Shown here piece by piece: positions 33,249-42,486 of a stretch of DNA of 64,000 bases (positions are counted from its first letter, which is position 1; each line of letters begins with the position of its first letter). The translations under genes were made by a program, and so were the position numbers. The notes beneath the pieces are model-generated. The model saw only the letters and a list, made by a program, of their open reading frames with translations, was not told where the DNA came from and made no database searches. The stretch is taken from the NCBI RefSeq assembly GCF_002008365.1, contig NZ_MRDL01000051.1, forward strand, positions 620,001 through 684,000, given 5' to 3'. This DNA is from Rhizobium leguminosarum bv. viciae USDA 2370. Its GTDB lineage: Bacteria > Pseudomonadota > Alphaproteobacteria > Rhizobiales > Rhizobiaceae.

Positions 33249-33683
33249 ATGACCAGTTCAGTCAAAGCAATCCTCGACCTGAAGGGCAGAGACGTCATCA
33301 CTGCCGGGCCGAGCACCACCGTCGCCGAGGCGGCCGCCATCCTCAGCAAGAAAAAGATCGGCGCCATCGTCGTCGTCGGCATGGAGAACCGGATTTCGGG
33401 CATGTTCACCGAGCGCGATCTCGTGCATGCGATCGCCAAACACGGCAAGGAAGGCCTCGACCAGTCGCTGGCCCAGGTCATGACCGCGAAGGTCTACCGC
33501 TGCCATGAGGAGACGACCGTCAACGAGCTTATGGAGCTGATGACCAGCCGCCGTTTCCGTCACGTGCCGGTGGAAAGCAATGGCAAGCTTGCAGGCATCA
33601 TTTCGATCGGCGACGTGGTGAAATCGCGCATCGCCGAAGTCGAGCGTGAGGCCGAGGAAATCAAGGCCTATATCGCCGGCTGA
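33249..33683 (+). CDS. two-CBS-domain protein
   Basis: 144-aa soluble protein made of a CBS pair (Bateman module): domain 1 about 8-65 (DVITAGPSTTVAEAAAILSKKKIGAIVVV...GMFTERDLVHAIAKHG), domain 2 about 75-130 (CHEETTVNELMELMTSRRFRHVPV...GIISIGDVVKSRI). CBS pairs bind adenosyl nucleotides and report energy state; stand-alone ones of this type are common in alphaproteobacteria. A strong AGGAGG site precedes the ATG. Partner protein unknown. Confidence 0.9.
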   Translation: MTSSVKAILDLKGRDVITAGPSTTVAEAAAILSKKKIGAIVVVGMENRISGMFTERDLVHAIAKHGKEGLDQSLAQVMTAKVYRCHEETTVNELMELMTSRRFRHVPVESNGKLAGIISIGDVVKSRIAEVEREAEEIKAYIAG

Positions 33684-33751
33684 GTATTAGCCGGCCGTGC
33701 TTGCCCGATGTCGTTGCCGCAAACCCGCTGCAGACTTTTAGACGGCCTGCA

Positions 33752-34714
33752 TCAGGGGTGGCTCGCGTAGACTTCCTGCATGCGCTTGATCTCGGGGAGC
33801 CGGGCCCTGGCTTCCTCGTATCCGCGTTCGATCGCCTCGCCAGCCCGGTGGAATTCTGAAAGGCCGATATAGCTGAGACGCGGCTGCAGCGAAATATCCG
33901 GCGGGTCGCCGGCAAGGCGGGCGCGGGCGATCCTATCCTGGATAATGTTGAAGGCCTGCACCATGACGCCGGTCATACCGAGGCGCGCATAGGGCGCCTC
34001 TTCCTGCTTCTGCACTTCCTGCGGAGAGAGGCTGGCATTGTGCCGGACGACGGCCGAGCGGCCGTAGAGATCGTAATTGAGATTGACGGCGACGACGAGC
34101 GGCTGCTCGTAGGCGCGGCAGACGGAGACGGGGACGGGATTGACAAGCGCCCCGTCGACCAGCGTGCGATGATTGCTGCGCACCGGCTCGAAAATGCCGG
34201 GCAGGGCATAGGAGGCGCGCAGCGCCGTAATCAGCGAACCGTTGGCAATCCAGACCTCATGGCCGGTATTGACCTCGGCCGCGACCGCGACGAACGGCCG
34301 GTCGAGATCCTCGACGTTCAGGCCCTCGAGATGTTCCTGCATGCGCTTGGTCAGCCGCATGCCGCCGAACAGACCGCTGCCGCCGATGGTGAGGTCGAGG
34401 AGACTTGCGATACGGCGCATCGTCAGCGAGCGCGCGAAGCTTTCGAGTTCATCGAGTTTGCCGGCGAGATAGCAGCCGCCGACCAGCGCGCCGATAGAGG
34501 TGCCGGCAATCATGCCGATCTCGACCTTAGCCTCGTCGAGTGCGCGCAGCACACCGATATGGGCCCAGCCGCGGGCAGCGCCGCCGCCGAGCGCGAGCGC
34601 AATCTTGATTTTCTTTTGGGGCGCCGGAGGCGGGAGCATATCGAGCGTGGTCGACATGCCGGAACCAGAACCCTCGCCTTCAGAGCTTTGACGATGCAGA
34701 CTCCAGCTCAACAT
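33752..34714 (-). CDS. patatin-like phospholipase (RssA-like)
   Basis: 320-aa cytoplasmic or membrane-associated serine hydrolase. The catalytic dyad motifs are clear: oxyanion GGGAARGWAHIGVL, nucleophile GTSIGALVGG and DGALVNPVPV with the Asp. It belongs to the RssA/NTE-like bacterial patatin group, acting on phospholipid or lysophospholipid esters. The ATG at 34714 with GGGAGGGGAG upstream is chosen; an open frame to 34813 is not used. It lies downstream of hisI in the same direction. Confidence 0.9.
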   Translation of the reverse strand: MLSWSLHRQSSEGEGSGSGMSTTLDMLPPPAPQKKIKIALALGGGAARGWAHIGVLRALDEAKVEIGMIAGTSIGALVGGCYLAGKLDELESFARSLTMRRIASLLDLTIGGSGLFGGMRLTKRMQEHLEGLNVEDLDRPFVAVAAEVNTGHEVWIANGSLITALRASYALPGIFEPVRSNHRTLVDGALVNPVPVSVCRAYEQPLVVAVNLNYDLYGRSAVVRHNASLSPQEVQKQEEAPYARLGMTGVMVQAFNIIQDRIARARLAGDPPDISLQPRLSYIGLSEFHRAGEAIERGYEEARARLPEIKRMQEVYASHP

Positions 34715-34830
34715 GGCGCTCTCCCCTCCCAGCAGAACACGTGATTTCCGATAGTGTGCCCGATCAGTTTCCAAATGGTATATAGAAGCGGTTTCTGGCG
34801 CAATAAGGAGCAAGTACCGGGAAATTCGGG

Positions 34831-35283
34831 CTATTTTCCGTAGACATCCTGCGGATCGAATTGAAGCTCGTCGTCAACGATATCAAGCATCGGCTTTCCG
34901 TCCTGAAGCGTGATCGTCCGGTAGAAACAGGAGCGGCGGCCGGTGTGACAGGTGGCGTCGTGGCCGGCGACCTCGACCTTCAGCCAGATGGCGTCCTGAT
35001 CGCAATCGGTGCGGATTTCCTTCACCGTCTGGAGATTGCCGGAGGTCTCGCCCTTCTTCCAGAGCTTGCCGCGCGAACGGCTGAAATAATGCGCCGTGCC
35101 GGTCTGGATGGTCAGCGCCAATGCCTGGGCATTCATATGCGCCACCATCAGCAACTCGCCATCGCCAGCATCGGTAACGATCGCGGTGATCAGGCCGCGG
35201 TCGTCGAAACGCGGCGTGAAATCGCCGGCGTCTTCCAACGCCGACTTGTCCTCGGATGGTTGATTGAAGATCAGTTGACTCAT
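34831..35283 (-). CDS. hisI: phosphoribosyl-AMP cyclohydrolase
   Basis: 150-aa enzyme opening the adenine ring of phosphoribosyl-AMP in histidine biosynthesis (third step). Motifs: FDDRGLITAIVTDA, MVAHMNAQALALTIQTGTAHYFSRSR, and the zinc/magnesium site TDCDQDAIWLKV with GHDATCHTGRRSCFYR. It is the monofunctional form (no HisE domain). Followed by the patatin gene 116 bp later; folE lies immediately upstream on the same strand (25 bp gap), so folE and hisI are probably co-transcribed. Confidence 0.95.
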   Translation of the reverse strand: MSQLIFNQPSEDKSALEDAGDFTPRFDDRGLITAIVTDAGDGELLMVAHMNAQALALTIQTGTAHYFSRSRGKLWKKGETSGNLQTVKEIRTDCDQDAIWLKVEVAGHDATCHTGRRSCFYRTITLQDGKPMLDIVDDELQFDPQDVYGK

Positions 35284-35308
35284 CGCGGCCCTCCTGAGGG
35301 AGCCGGTA

Positions 35309-35923
35309 TCAGCGGCTCCGCACCATAGTCATGAAACGGGCCTGATCGGCCGGCTCGGTCTTGAACGTTCCCGTAAACGTCGTCGTCAACGTGGTCGAGC
35401 CCTGCTTCTGAACGCCGCGCATCGCCATGCACATATGTTCGGCCTCGATCAACACGGCGACACCCCGCGGATGCAGCGTATCGTCGATTGCCCGGGCGAT
35501 CTGCGCGGTCATCGTTTCCTGCGTCTGCAGGCGGCGGCCATAGATCTCAACGACACGGGCAATCTTCGACAGGCCGAGCACACGCCCGTCCGGCATGTAG
35601 GCGACGTGAGCCTTGCCGATGATCGGCACCATGTGGTGTTCGCAATGCGAGTAAAACGGAATGTCCTTGACGAGGACCATGTCGTCGTAACCGGCGACCT
35701 CCTCGAAGGTGCGGCCGAGCACGTCTTCCGCCGCCATGTCGTAACCGGAAAAGAGTTCGCGGTAGGATTTGACGACGCGGGCCGGCGTTTCGAGCAGGCC
35801 TTCACGCGTCGGGTCATCACCGGCCCAGCGCAGCAGAACGCGAACGGCTTCCTCCGCCTCCTGCTGGGAGGGGCGATCCGAGTCGCGGTTCGTCTGCGGA
35901 AAATTCTTTACGATGGCGTCCAT
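35309..35923 (-). CDS. folE: GTP cyclohydrolase I
   Basis: 204-aa enzyme converting GTP to 7,8-dihydroneopterin triphosphate, the first step of tetrahydrofolate synthesis. Zinc ligands are in FYSHCEHHMVP and EHMCMAMRGVQKQGS; GRVLGLSKIARVVEIYGRRLQTQE and the C-terminal LTTTFTGTF complete the family pattern. The ATG at 35923 is the expected start; the frame upstream is open to 35974. Nearby genes hisI and the IscU-like gene lie in an order I recall from other Rhizobiaceae. Confidence 0.95.
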   Translation of the reverse strand: MDAIVKNFPQTNRDSDRPSQQEAEEAVRVLLRWAGDDPTREGLLETPARVVKSYRELFSGYDMAAEDVLGRTFEEVAGYDDMVLVKDIPFYSHCEHHMVPIIGKAHVAYMPDGRVLGLSKIARVVEIYGRRLQTQETMTAQIARAIDDTLHPRGVAVLIEAEHMCMAMRGVQKQGSTTLTTTFTGTFKTEPADQARFMTMVRSR

Positions 35924-36230
35924 GAACAATGGTCTCCTGGTCCGCACCGCGGACCCATCTGTCGGAATCGCCACTGGTCAATCCCATGCGGGAATTCATG
36001 CACCTTTGGCAGGCTCCGGGGCTTTCAGGGCAAGTTCAGCCCGTCCGGCACGGTTTCCCAATCAAACTTACACGAGGCCATTGCATTTTCATGGCCTTCG
36101 AACGACATACATATAGGAAGACGGCCATCGTATGTAAGTATCCTCAGACGACACGGTGTGTTTTTTGTTTTGATGACAATAACGCCCGCATAGAGGCCGA
36201 TCCGCAGTGATTTTGGAGCGGAAATCCAGC

Positions 36231-36677
36231 ATGGACGATATCTACAACAGCAAAATCCTCGAATTCGCCGGCAATATTCCGTTGACCGGCACGCTTGATG
36301 ATGCGGATGCGACCGCCCAGGCCTATTCCAAGCTCTGCGGCTCGAAGGTGCGGATCTGGCTGAAGATGGATGGCGATGCGGTGACCGGTTTTGCCCATGA
36401 GGTGAAGGCCTGCGCGCTCGGCCAGGCCTCGTCCTCGATCATGGCCCGCCATGTGGTCGGCGCCACATCGGGCGAATTGCGCCAGGCACGCCAGGACATG
36501 CTCGCCATGTTGAAGGCGGATGGAGCGGGGCCACAGGGACGGTTCGAAGACATGCGTTATCTCCAGCCGGTGCGGGACTACAAGGCCCGCCATGCTTCGA
36601 CGATGCTGACCTTCGATGCGGTCGTTGACGCGATCGGGCAGATCGAGGCGAAACGGGCGGAAGTTGTCGAGGCGTAA
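36231..36677 (+). CDS. IscU/NifU-like iron-sulfur scaffold-family protein lacking the third Cys
   Basis: 148-aa protein of the NifU_N/IscU fold. The first two cluster Cys are present (Cys36 in SKLCGSKV and Cys61 in VKACALGQASSS), but the third ligand is lost: where IscU has HCS the sequence reads RHAS (His121-Ala122). The flanking Asp-containing segments fit the family. With only two Cys it may not assemble a 2Fe-2S cluster in the usual way, or may use His121. No isc/suf genes are adjacent. The ATG at 36231 starts MDDIYNSKILEFAG; an earlier in-frame ATG at 36207 exists. Confidence 0.85.
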   Translation: MDDIYNSKILEFAGNIPLTGTLDDADATAQAYSKLCGSKVRIWLKMDGDAVTGFAHEVKACALGQASSSIMARHVVGATSGELRQARQDMLAMLKADGAGPQGRFEDMRYLQPVRDYKARHASTMLTFDAVVDAIGQIEAKRAEVVEA

Positions 36678-36682
36678 CTGAC

Positions 36683-37096
36683 ATGTGCGAGTTCTGCGCC
36701 CAGCAGGCTGACGATGAGGACGACGGTGGCGCCCCCGGATCGGACAAGCCGCGCGAAAAGGCCGCACGCACTTCCCGCAATTTCACCGGTCCTTTCCGCA
36801 AGACTCCCGACCGCCTGCTCGGCATGGGTCTCATCCGCCTCTACCAGCTGACGCTGTCCGGCTTTGTCGGCAATTCCTGCCGCCATATCCCGACCTGCTC
36901 GGAATATGGCTACGAGTCGATCGCCCGCCACGGTCTCTGGGCCGGCGGCTGGATGACGCTGTTTCGCGTCGGCCGCTGTGGCCCGGGCGGCACCAGCGGC
37001 CTCGACCAGGTGCCGGAGATACTCGGCGACGGCTTCCGCTGGTGGACCCCGTGGCGTTATTTCAACCTCGGACGCAAGAGAGGGCGAGCGCCATGA
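36683..37096 (+). CDS. yidD: YidD membrane protein insertion efficiency factor
   Basis: 137-aa homologue of YidD, a small membrane-associated protein that aids YidC-dependent insertion. The core is unmistakable: LIRLYQLTLSGFVGNSCRHIPTCSEYGYESIARHG with its Cys pair, then RVGRCGPGGTSGLDQVPE. An N-terminal acidic extension with a CEFCAQQ pair precedes it. yidD is usually next to rnpA/yidC; here it lies apart, after the IscU-like gene (5-bp gap) and overlapping the DUF1697 gene, an arrangement also typical of rhizobia as far as I recall. Confidence 0.93.
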   Translation: MCEFCAQQADDEDDGGAPGSDKPREKAARTSRNFTGPFRKTPDRLLGMGLIRLYQLTLSGFVGNSCRHIPTCSEYGYESIARHGLWAGGWMTLFRVGRCGPGGTSGLDQVPEILGDGFRWWTPWRYFNLGRKRGRAP

Positions 37097-37620
37097 GCAC
37101 CTTCATCGCCCTTCTGCACAGCATTGTCCTGACGCCCGATCGCCGCGTCATCATGCAGGATTTGCGCGCACTTGCCGAGGAGCTCGGTTATCGCGAGCCG
37201 CGCACATTGGTTTCCACAGGCAATCTCGTCTTCGAGGCCGACGATATGCGGCCGCACGAACTCGAAGTAGCCCTGGAAGAGGGCTTTGAAGAAAAGTTCG
37301 GCAAACATGTCGATATCATCGTGCGCAGCGACTGCACCTGGATGGCGCTTTGCAGCACCAATCCCTTCAAGGACGGCAACGGCGACCAGGTGATCGTCCG
37401 GGTGATGCGCCTGCCGGTCGACCCGAAGAAGGTGGAGGCGCTGAAGCCACTGATGACGGAGGGACAGCGCATCGCCGTCGTCGGCGGCGATCTCTGGATC
37501 GATTTCGCCGGCAAGCCGAGCCAGTCCAAGCTGCTTTCGGCGCTGACGACCAAGCAGCTTGGCGTCGGTACGATGCGCAACTGGAACACCGTGCGCGGCC
37601 TCACCGAAATGATCATGTAG
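37093..37620 (+). CDS. DUF1697-family protein
   Basis: 175-aa cytoplasmic protein of the DUF1697 family. The pattern is TFIALLHSIVLTP..., VSTGNLVFEADD with the conserved Ser-Thr-Gly-Asn, and GDLWIDFAGKPSQSKLL with TMRNWNTVRGL near the end. Function unknown. The ATG overlaps the last codon of yidD (ATGA), showing translational coupling. thrS follows after a 123-bp gap with its own leader. Confidence 0.88.
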   Translation: MSTFIALLHSIVLTPDRRVIMQDLRALAEELGYREPRTLVSTGNLVFEADDMRPHELEVALEEGFEEKFGKHVDIIVRSDCTWMALCSTNPFKDGNGDQVIVRVMRLPVDPKKVEALKPLMTEGQRIAVVGGDLWIDFAGKPSQSKLLSALTTKQLGVGTMRNWNTVRGLTEMIM

Positions 37621-37743
37621 GCCGGCTTCGTCTTTACTCACGCAGCAAATCTGGCTATCAGGCGGCGGCGCATTCAGCTCCGCGGAGGCGCTTTCGTTTC
37701 AACCACCCGCATTCGTTGGCGGGACTGGACAAGGAGAATTTCG

Positions 37744-39729
37744 ATGTCCCAAGCTATTTCCCTGACATTTCCCGATGGTTCCGTGCGCAGCTACGATGCT
37801 GGCGCAACCGGCCGGGATGTCGCCGAATCCATTTCCAAGTCGCTCGCCAAGAAGGCAGTCGCCGTTGCAATCGACGGCACCGTGCGCGACCTTTCCGATC
37901 CCGTGGCGACCGGCCGGATCGAAATCATCACCCGCAATGACGACCGCGCGCTCGAACTCATCCGCCACGACGCAGCGCATGTCATGGCCGAAGCGGTGCA
38001 GGAGCTCTGGCCCGGCACCCAGGTGACGATCGGTCCGGTCATCGAAAACGGCTTCTATTACGACTTCGCCAAGAACGAGCCCTTCACACTCGACGATCTG
38101 CCGAAAATCGAAAAGAAGATGAAGGAAATCATCGCCCGCAACGCCGCCTTCACCAAGCAGGTCTGGTCGCGCGAGAAGGCGAAACAGGTCTTCGCCGACA
38201 AGGGCGAGCAGTACAAGGTCGAACTCGTCGACGCGATCCCGGAAGGGCAGGATCTCAAGATCTATTATCAGGGCGACTGGTTCGACCTTTGCCGCGGCCC
38301 GCACATGGCCTCGACCGGCCAGATCGGCTCAGCCTTCAAGCTCTTGAAGGTGGCCGGTGCCTATTGGCGCGGCGACAGCAACAATCCGATGCTGAGCCGC
38401 ATCTACGGCACGGCCTTCGCCGAGCAGTCGGAACTCGACAACTACCTGCATATGCTTGCCGAAGCTGAAAAGCGCGATCACCGCCGCCTCGGCCGCGAGA
38501 TGGATCTCTTCCATTTCCAGGAAGAGGGTCCTGGCGTCGTCTTCTGGCACGGCAAGGGCTGGCGCGTATTCCAGACGCTGGTCGCTTATATGCGCCGCCG
38601 GCTTGCCGGCGACTATCAGGAAGTCAATGCGCCGCAGGTGCTCGACAAATCGCTGTGGGAAACCTCCGGTCACTGGGGCTGGTACCGCGATAACATGTTC
38701 AAGGTGACGGTTGCCGGCGACGACACCGACGACGACCGCGTCTTTGCGCTGAAGCCGATGAACTGCCCCGGCCATATCCAGATCTTCAAGCACGGGCTGA
38801 AATCCTACCGCGAGCTGCCGATCCGGCTTGCCGAATTCGGCAATGTCCATCGCTACGAACCGTCGGGCGCGCTGCACGGGCTGATGCGCGTGCGCGGTTT
38901 CACGCAGGACGATGCGCATATCTTCTGCACCGACGAGCAGATGGCCGCCGAATGCCTGAAGATCAACGACCTGATCCTTTCGGTCTATAAGGATTTCGGC
39001 TTCGACGAAGTCACCATCAAACTTTCGACCCGGCCGGACAAGCGCGTCGGTTCGGACGAACTCTGGGACCGCGCGGAAAACGTGATGATGGGCGTGCTGG
39101 AGACGATCCAGCAGCAGTCGAATGACATCAAGACCGGCATTCTGCCGGGCGAGGGCGCCTTCTACGGGCCGAAGTTCGAATATACGCTGAAGGATGCGAT
39201 CGGCCGCGAATGGCAGTGCGGCACGACGCAGGTCGACTTCAACCTGCCGGAACGCTTCGGCGCCTTCTATATCGACAGCAACTCCGAAAAGACGCAGCCG
39301 GTGATGATCCACCGCGCCATCTGCGGCTCGATGGAGCGCTTTCTCGGCATCCTGATCGAGAACTTCGCCGGCCATATGCCGCTTTGGGTATCGCCGCTTC
39401 AGGTGGTGGTCGCAACGATCACCTCGGAAGCCGACGCCTACGGGCTTGAAGTGGCCGAGGCGCTGCGCGAGGCCGGTCTCAACGTCGAAACCGACTTCCG
39501 CAACGAGAAGATCAACTACAAGGTCCGCGAACATTCGGTCACCAAGGTTCCTGTCATCATCGTCTGCGGCAGGAAGGAGGCCGAGGAGCGCACGGTCAAT
39601 ATCCGCCGCCTCGGCAGCCAGGAACAGATTTCGATGGGGCTAGACGCCGCCGTCGAGAGCCTTGCCCTCGAAGCGACACCGCCCGACATTCGTCGCAAGG
39701 CCGAAGCAAAAAAAGCCAAGGCGGCCTGA
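37744..39729 (+). CDS. thrS: threonyl-tRNA synthetase
   Basis: 661-aa class II aminoacyl-tRNA synthetase charging tRNA-Thr. Domain order: TGS (about 1-60), the editing domain (about 60-230, with HDAAHVMAEAV and FYYDFA), catalytic core (about 250-540; motif 1 around HGKGWRVFQTL, motif 2 FRYEP-type GNVHRYEPSG, motif 3 GSMERFLGILIE) and the anticodon-binding domain to the end. The zinc Cys/His are in MNCPGHI and IHRAICG. Start has AAGGAGAA at good spacing. A stable hairpin follows the gene. Confidence 0.96.
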   Translation: MSQAISLTFPDGSVRSYDAGATGRDVAESISKSLAKKAVAVAIDGTVRDLSDPVATGRIEIITRNDDRALELIRHDAAHVMAEAVQELWPGTQVTIGPVIENGFYYDFAKNEPFTLDDLPKIEKKMKEIIARNAAFTKQVWSREKAKQVFADKGEQYKVELVDAIPEGQDLKIYYQGDWFDLCRGPHMASTGQIGSAFKLLKVAGAYWRGDSNNPMLSRIYGTAFAEQSELDNYLHMLAEAEKRDHRRLGREMDLFHFQEEGPGVVFWHGKGWRVFQTLVAYMRRRLAGDYQEVNAPQVLDKSLWETSGHWGWYRDNMFKVTVAGDDTDDDRVFALKPMNCPGHIQIFKHGLKSYRELPIRLAEFGNVHRYEPSGALHGLMRVRGFTQDDAHIFCTDEQMAAECLKINDLILSVYKDFGFDEVTIKLSTRPDKRVGSDELWDRAENVMMGVLETIQQQSNDIKTGILPGEGAFYGPKFEYTLKDAIGREWQCGTTQVDFNLPERFGAFYIDSNSEKTQPVMIHRAICGSMERFLGILIENFAGHMPLWVSPLQVVVATITSEADAYGLEVAEALREAGLNVETDFRNEKINYKVREHSVTKVPVIIVCGRKEAEERTVNIRRLGSQEQISMGLDAAVESLALEATPPDIRRKAEAKKAKAA

Positions 39730-39740
39730 ATAGCAGGGAT

Positions 39741-39768
39741 CCGACAGCGCCAGGCTCGGCGCTGTCGG
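39741..39768 (+). terminator. terminator-like hairpin after thrS
   Basis: CCGACAGCGCC and GGCGCTGTCGG form a perfect 11-bp stem with a 6-nt loop, starting 12 bp after the thrS stop. It is followed by AAATCCGG, so there is no U-tract; termination strength is uncertain. Confidence 0.6.
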
Positions 39769-39955
39769 AAATCCGGTCTGCGCGTCGCCCGAGGCCGAGC
39801 GGCGCTTCAACGAATCTCCCCATACCAATGATGAAACCTGCTGATTTGTGCGGCCGGGGGCTTCTAAGTCGCGATAACGAGGCCGTCCTCACGATGGCGC
39901 CGCAGAAGCGCGCCTTCCAAACGTCTCGGCTGAGCCGAAACCGCGCGCGGTAAAA

Positions 39956-41053
39956 TCAATCGAGGCTGGTGTCGTCGCCGCCCTGCGGCACGAGCTGTTC
40001 GTAAGAGGGCAGCGGCTCCACCGGAGCCGGCTGGACGCCCGGCGGTGCCGGTGTGCCCACAGGCACCTGCTGCACCGTGCGGGCAGCATCCGTCGGAGGC
40101 TGCGGCTGCTGGTCCTTCATCAGGACCTCGACATCGGTGTTCCTGCCGGCGACGACGGTGAAATCGCGCTGGTAGATCTTGTCCTTGTTGCGGGCGACGG
40201 CGGAATATCCGCCTTCGGCGAGAACCATGGTGGGGAAGGCGCTGACGCTTTCGCCGACGCTGTCGCCGGCCGCCGTCAGGATCGACCATGCCGTATCGGC
40301 GATCGCCTCGCCGCCGGAGTCTGAGACCAGCTTGAAGGTGATCTGCGCGGCGCGATGCTGGATCGTCGCTTCGGTCAGCTTGCCGGCCTCGACCTGGATG
40401 TCGGCGCGGATCACGGCGTTGACGCTGCCATATTCGGAAACGATGTGGTAGGTGCCGGCATTGAGGCGGACAACGGTATTCGGCGAGACATCGGCCATGA
40501 CGAGGCCGCGCTCGCCATCGTCGCGCACTTCCGAGGAATAGATCGAGAAGCTCAACTGGTCGGGGCGGATGCGGGCATCGGTGCCGGAGACGGCATTGAG
40601 CAGCAGGCCGCCGGCATCGAGCACCATCACCTGTTTGTCGACCTCGCCTTCAGCGGGCACGGTGAGTTTTTTGGTGACGCCGGCGCGGCCGAAGGAGACG
40701 TTGACGAAATAATCGCCCGGAGCGAGCTGGAAGGCGGCGGGCCCGCCCTTGGCGCTGGCGATCAGCGGCAGCTTGCCGTCGGATCCGGCGATCGGGCTGA
40801 AGACGTACCAGGAGAGGCCTTCCTCAACCGGCGTGCCGTCCGCCGTCAGCTTGGCCTCCATCGGGACGTCGCGCAGCTTGACCCCTTCGGGCGCAGCACC
40901 AGGCGCGATGAAGGCATCGAGCTTCGGCATCTTCGGCGTCGATTCAAGCTGTTTGAATCCCTTGAAGGCATCCTGAGCGCTGGCGCCGAAGGGCGTCAGT
41001 ATGATCAGGGCAATGGCAAGGCCGATGCGTGCAAAAGGCAAAATGCCAAACAT
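39956..41053 (-). CDS. exported protein of unknown function
   Basis: 365-aa secreted protein with a signal peptide (about 1-27, ending GASA-Q). The mature part is a series of beta-rich, Ig/carboxypeptidase-regulatory-like repeats: GPAAFQLAPGDYFVNVSFGRAGVTKKL, TVVRLNAGTYHIVSEYG, VLAEGGYSAVARNKDKIYQRDF. It ends in a Pro/Val/Gln-rich tail. No catalytic motif is seen. The start at 41053 fits the signal peptide; a longer frame begins at 41095. Divergent from the nitroreductase gene. I recall similar proteins of unknown function in rhizobia. Confidence 0.8.
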   Translation of the reverse strand: MFGILPFARIGLAIALIILTPFGASAQDAFKGFKQLESTPKMPKLDAFIAPGAAPEGVKLRDVPMEAKLTADGTPVEEGLSWYVFSPIAGSDGKLPLIASAKGGPAAFQLAPGDYFVNVSFGRAGVTKKLTVPAEGEVDKQVMVLDAGGLLLNAVSGTDARIRPDQLSFSIYSSEVRDDGERGLVMADVSPNTVVRLNAGTYHIVSEYGSVNAVIRADIQVEAGKLTEATIQHRAAQITFKLVSDSGGEAIADTAWSILTAAGDSVGESVSAFPTMVLAEGGYSAVARNKDKIYQRDFTVVAGRNTDVEVLMKDQQPQPPTDAARTVQQVPVGTPAPPGVQPAPVEPLPSYEQLVPQGGDDTSLD

Positions 41054-41167
41054 CTGTTTCGTGAACCGATTGACTTCTGAAATCGCAAAGGCCACTTCAA
41101 GACCAACGCGATGGCAAATTCAAGACCCACCCTTTGCAGCAGCATAAATAATGAGAGCCTCTCCCGC

Positions 41168-41752
41168 ATGAAATCCGATATCAAGCTGATCGACTACCTC
41201 GCCGTGCGCCGCTCCATCCCCGCTTTCCAGATGTGCGAACCGGGCCCCGAGAAGGCCGAGATCGAGGAGATCCTGCGTCTCGCCTCGCGTGTTCCCGATC
41301 ACGGCAAGATCGCCCCCTGGCGGTTCATCGTCTATCGCGGAGAGCAGCGCGTGCGTCTCGGCGAGGAGCTTCTGACGCTGGCACTTCAGACAAAGCCCGA
41401 ACTTTCCGAAGAGATGATCCAGGTCGAGCGCAGCCGTTTCACCCGCGCGCCCGTGGTCGTCGCCGTCGTCAGCAAGGCAGGACCGCATATCAAGATCCCG
41501 GAATGGGAGCAGTTGATGTCGGCCGGCGCGCTTTGCTTCAACGTCATTCTCGCCGCCAACGCCAATGGTTATGTCGCCAACTGGCTGACGGAGTGGTTCG
41601 CCTACGACGAGCGCGCCTATCCGCTGCTCGGCGTCGGTCCGGATGAAAAGGTGGCGGGCTTTATCCATATCGGCTCGACCACGTTTCCGGCAATCGAGCG
41701 GCCGCGGCCGGAGCTTGCCGATACGGTAACCTGGGTCGGCGGAGACGACTGA
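41168..41752 (+). CDS. nitroreductase-family FMN protein
   Basis: 194-aa FMN-dependent oxidoreductase of the nitroreductase superfamily. Conserved blocks: LAVRRSIPAFQM at the FMN-phosphate Arg, LRLASRVPDHGKIAPWRFIV, and NVILAANANGYVANWLTEWFAYDERAYPLLGVGPDEKVAGFIHIG. Physiological substrate unknown. Start ATG at 41168 preferred over 41111. Its stop overlaps the start of the flavin reductase-like gene by one base (TGATG), so the two flavoproteins are translationally coupled. Confidence 0.88.
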   Translation: MKSDIKLIDYLAVRRSIPAFQMCEPGPEKAEIEEILRLASRVPDHGKIAPWRFIVYRGEQRVRLGEELLTLALQTKPELSEEMIQVERSRFTRAPVVVAVVSKAGPHIKIPEWEQLMSAGALCFNVILAANANGYVANWLTEWFAYDERAYPLLGVGPDEKVAGFIHIGSTTFPAIERPRPELADTVTWVGGDD

Positions 41753-42363
41753 TGTTCTACACCACCGACAGCAACCGGCACGGGCTCGCGCATGACCCGT
41801 TCAAGGCGATCGTGTCGCCGCGACCGATCGGCTGGATCGGCAGCAAGGGCAGGGATGGTTCGATCAATCTGGCGCCCTATTCCTTCTTCAATGCCGTTGC
41901 CGACCGCCCGAAGCTGGTGATGTTTTCTTCGGCCGGACGCAAGCACAGCCAGCGCAACGCGGCCGAGACCGGCGTCTTCACCTGCAATTTCGTCAGCCGC
42001 GATCTCGCCGAGAAGATGAACCTCTCCTCGGCGGCACTGCCCTACGGCGACAGCGAATTCGACTTCGCCGGCCTAACGCCGAAGCCGGCCGAACTGATCG
42101 ACGCGCCTTATGTCGGCGAGGCTTTCGCGGTGCTAGAATGCAGGGTGACCGAGATCATCGAGCCGAAGACGCTGTCGGGCGAACCGTCCGAAAACGTCCT
42201 CGTCTTCGGCGAAGTGGTCGGTATCCGCATCGACGAAGCGATCGTCAGGGACGGCCGCCTCGACATGTCGATCGCCCGACCTTTGGCCCGCATGGGCTAC
42301 ATGGATTACAGCGAAGGCAGCGATGTTTTCGAGATGATCCGGCCGAAGCCACAGCAAGGCTGA
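41752..42363 (+). CDS. flavin reductase-like (DIM6/NTAB) flavoprotein
   Basis: 203-aa FMN-binding split-barrel protein. Typical opening: KAIVSPRPIGWIGSKGRDGSINLAPYSFFNAVADRPKLVMFS, then NAAETGVFTCNFVSRDLAEKMNLSS, and the GEVVGIRIDEAIVRDGRLDM strand pair. These proteins reduce flavins or act as oxygenase components; the specific role here is unknown. It begins within the stop of the nitroreductase gene and they probably form a functional pair. Confidence 0.88.
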   Translation: MFYTTDSNRHGLAHDPFKAIVSPRPIGWIGSKGRDGSINLAPYSFFNAVADRPKLVMFSSAGRKHSQRNAAETGVFTCNFVSRDLAEKMNLSSAALPYGDSEFDFAGLTPKPAELIDAPYVGEAFAVLECRVTEIIEPKTLSGEPSENVLVFGEVVGIRIDEAIVRDGRLDMSIARPLARMGYMDYSEGSDVFEMIRPKPQQG

Positions 42364-42486
42364 GCCGAACCGGCAAGGTGTCCAAAGCCTTAAGAAATAT
42401 GGTGAACCAATCTTAAACCTTTTGCCGCTACGGTCGCAGCATTGAATGGAGCGCGAGGGAATCGCGTTCAAGTGCTGGGGCGTCGC

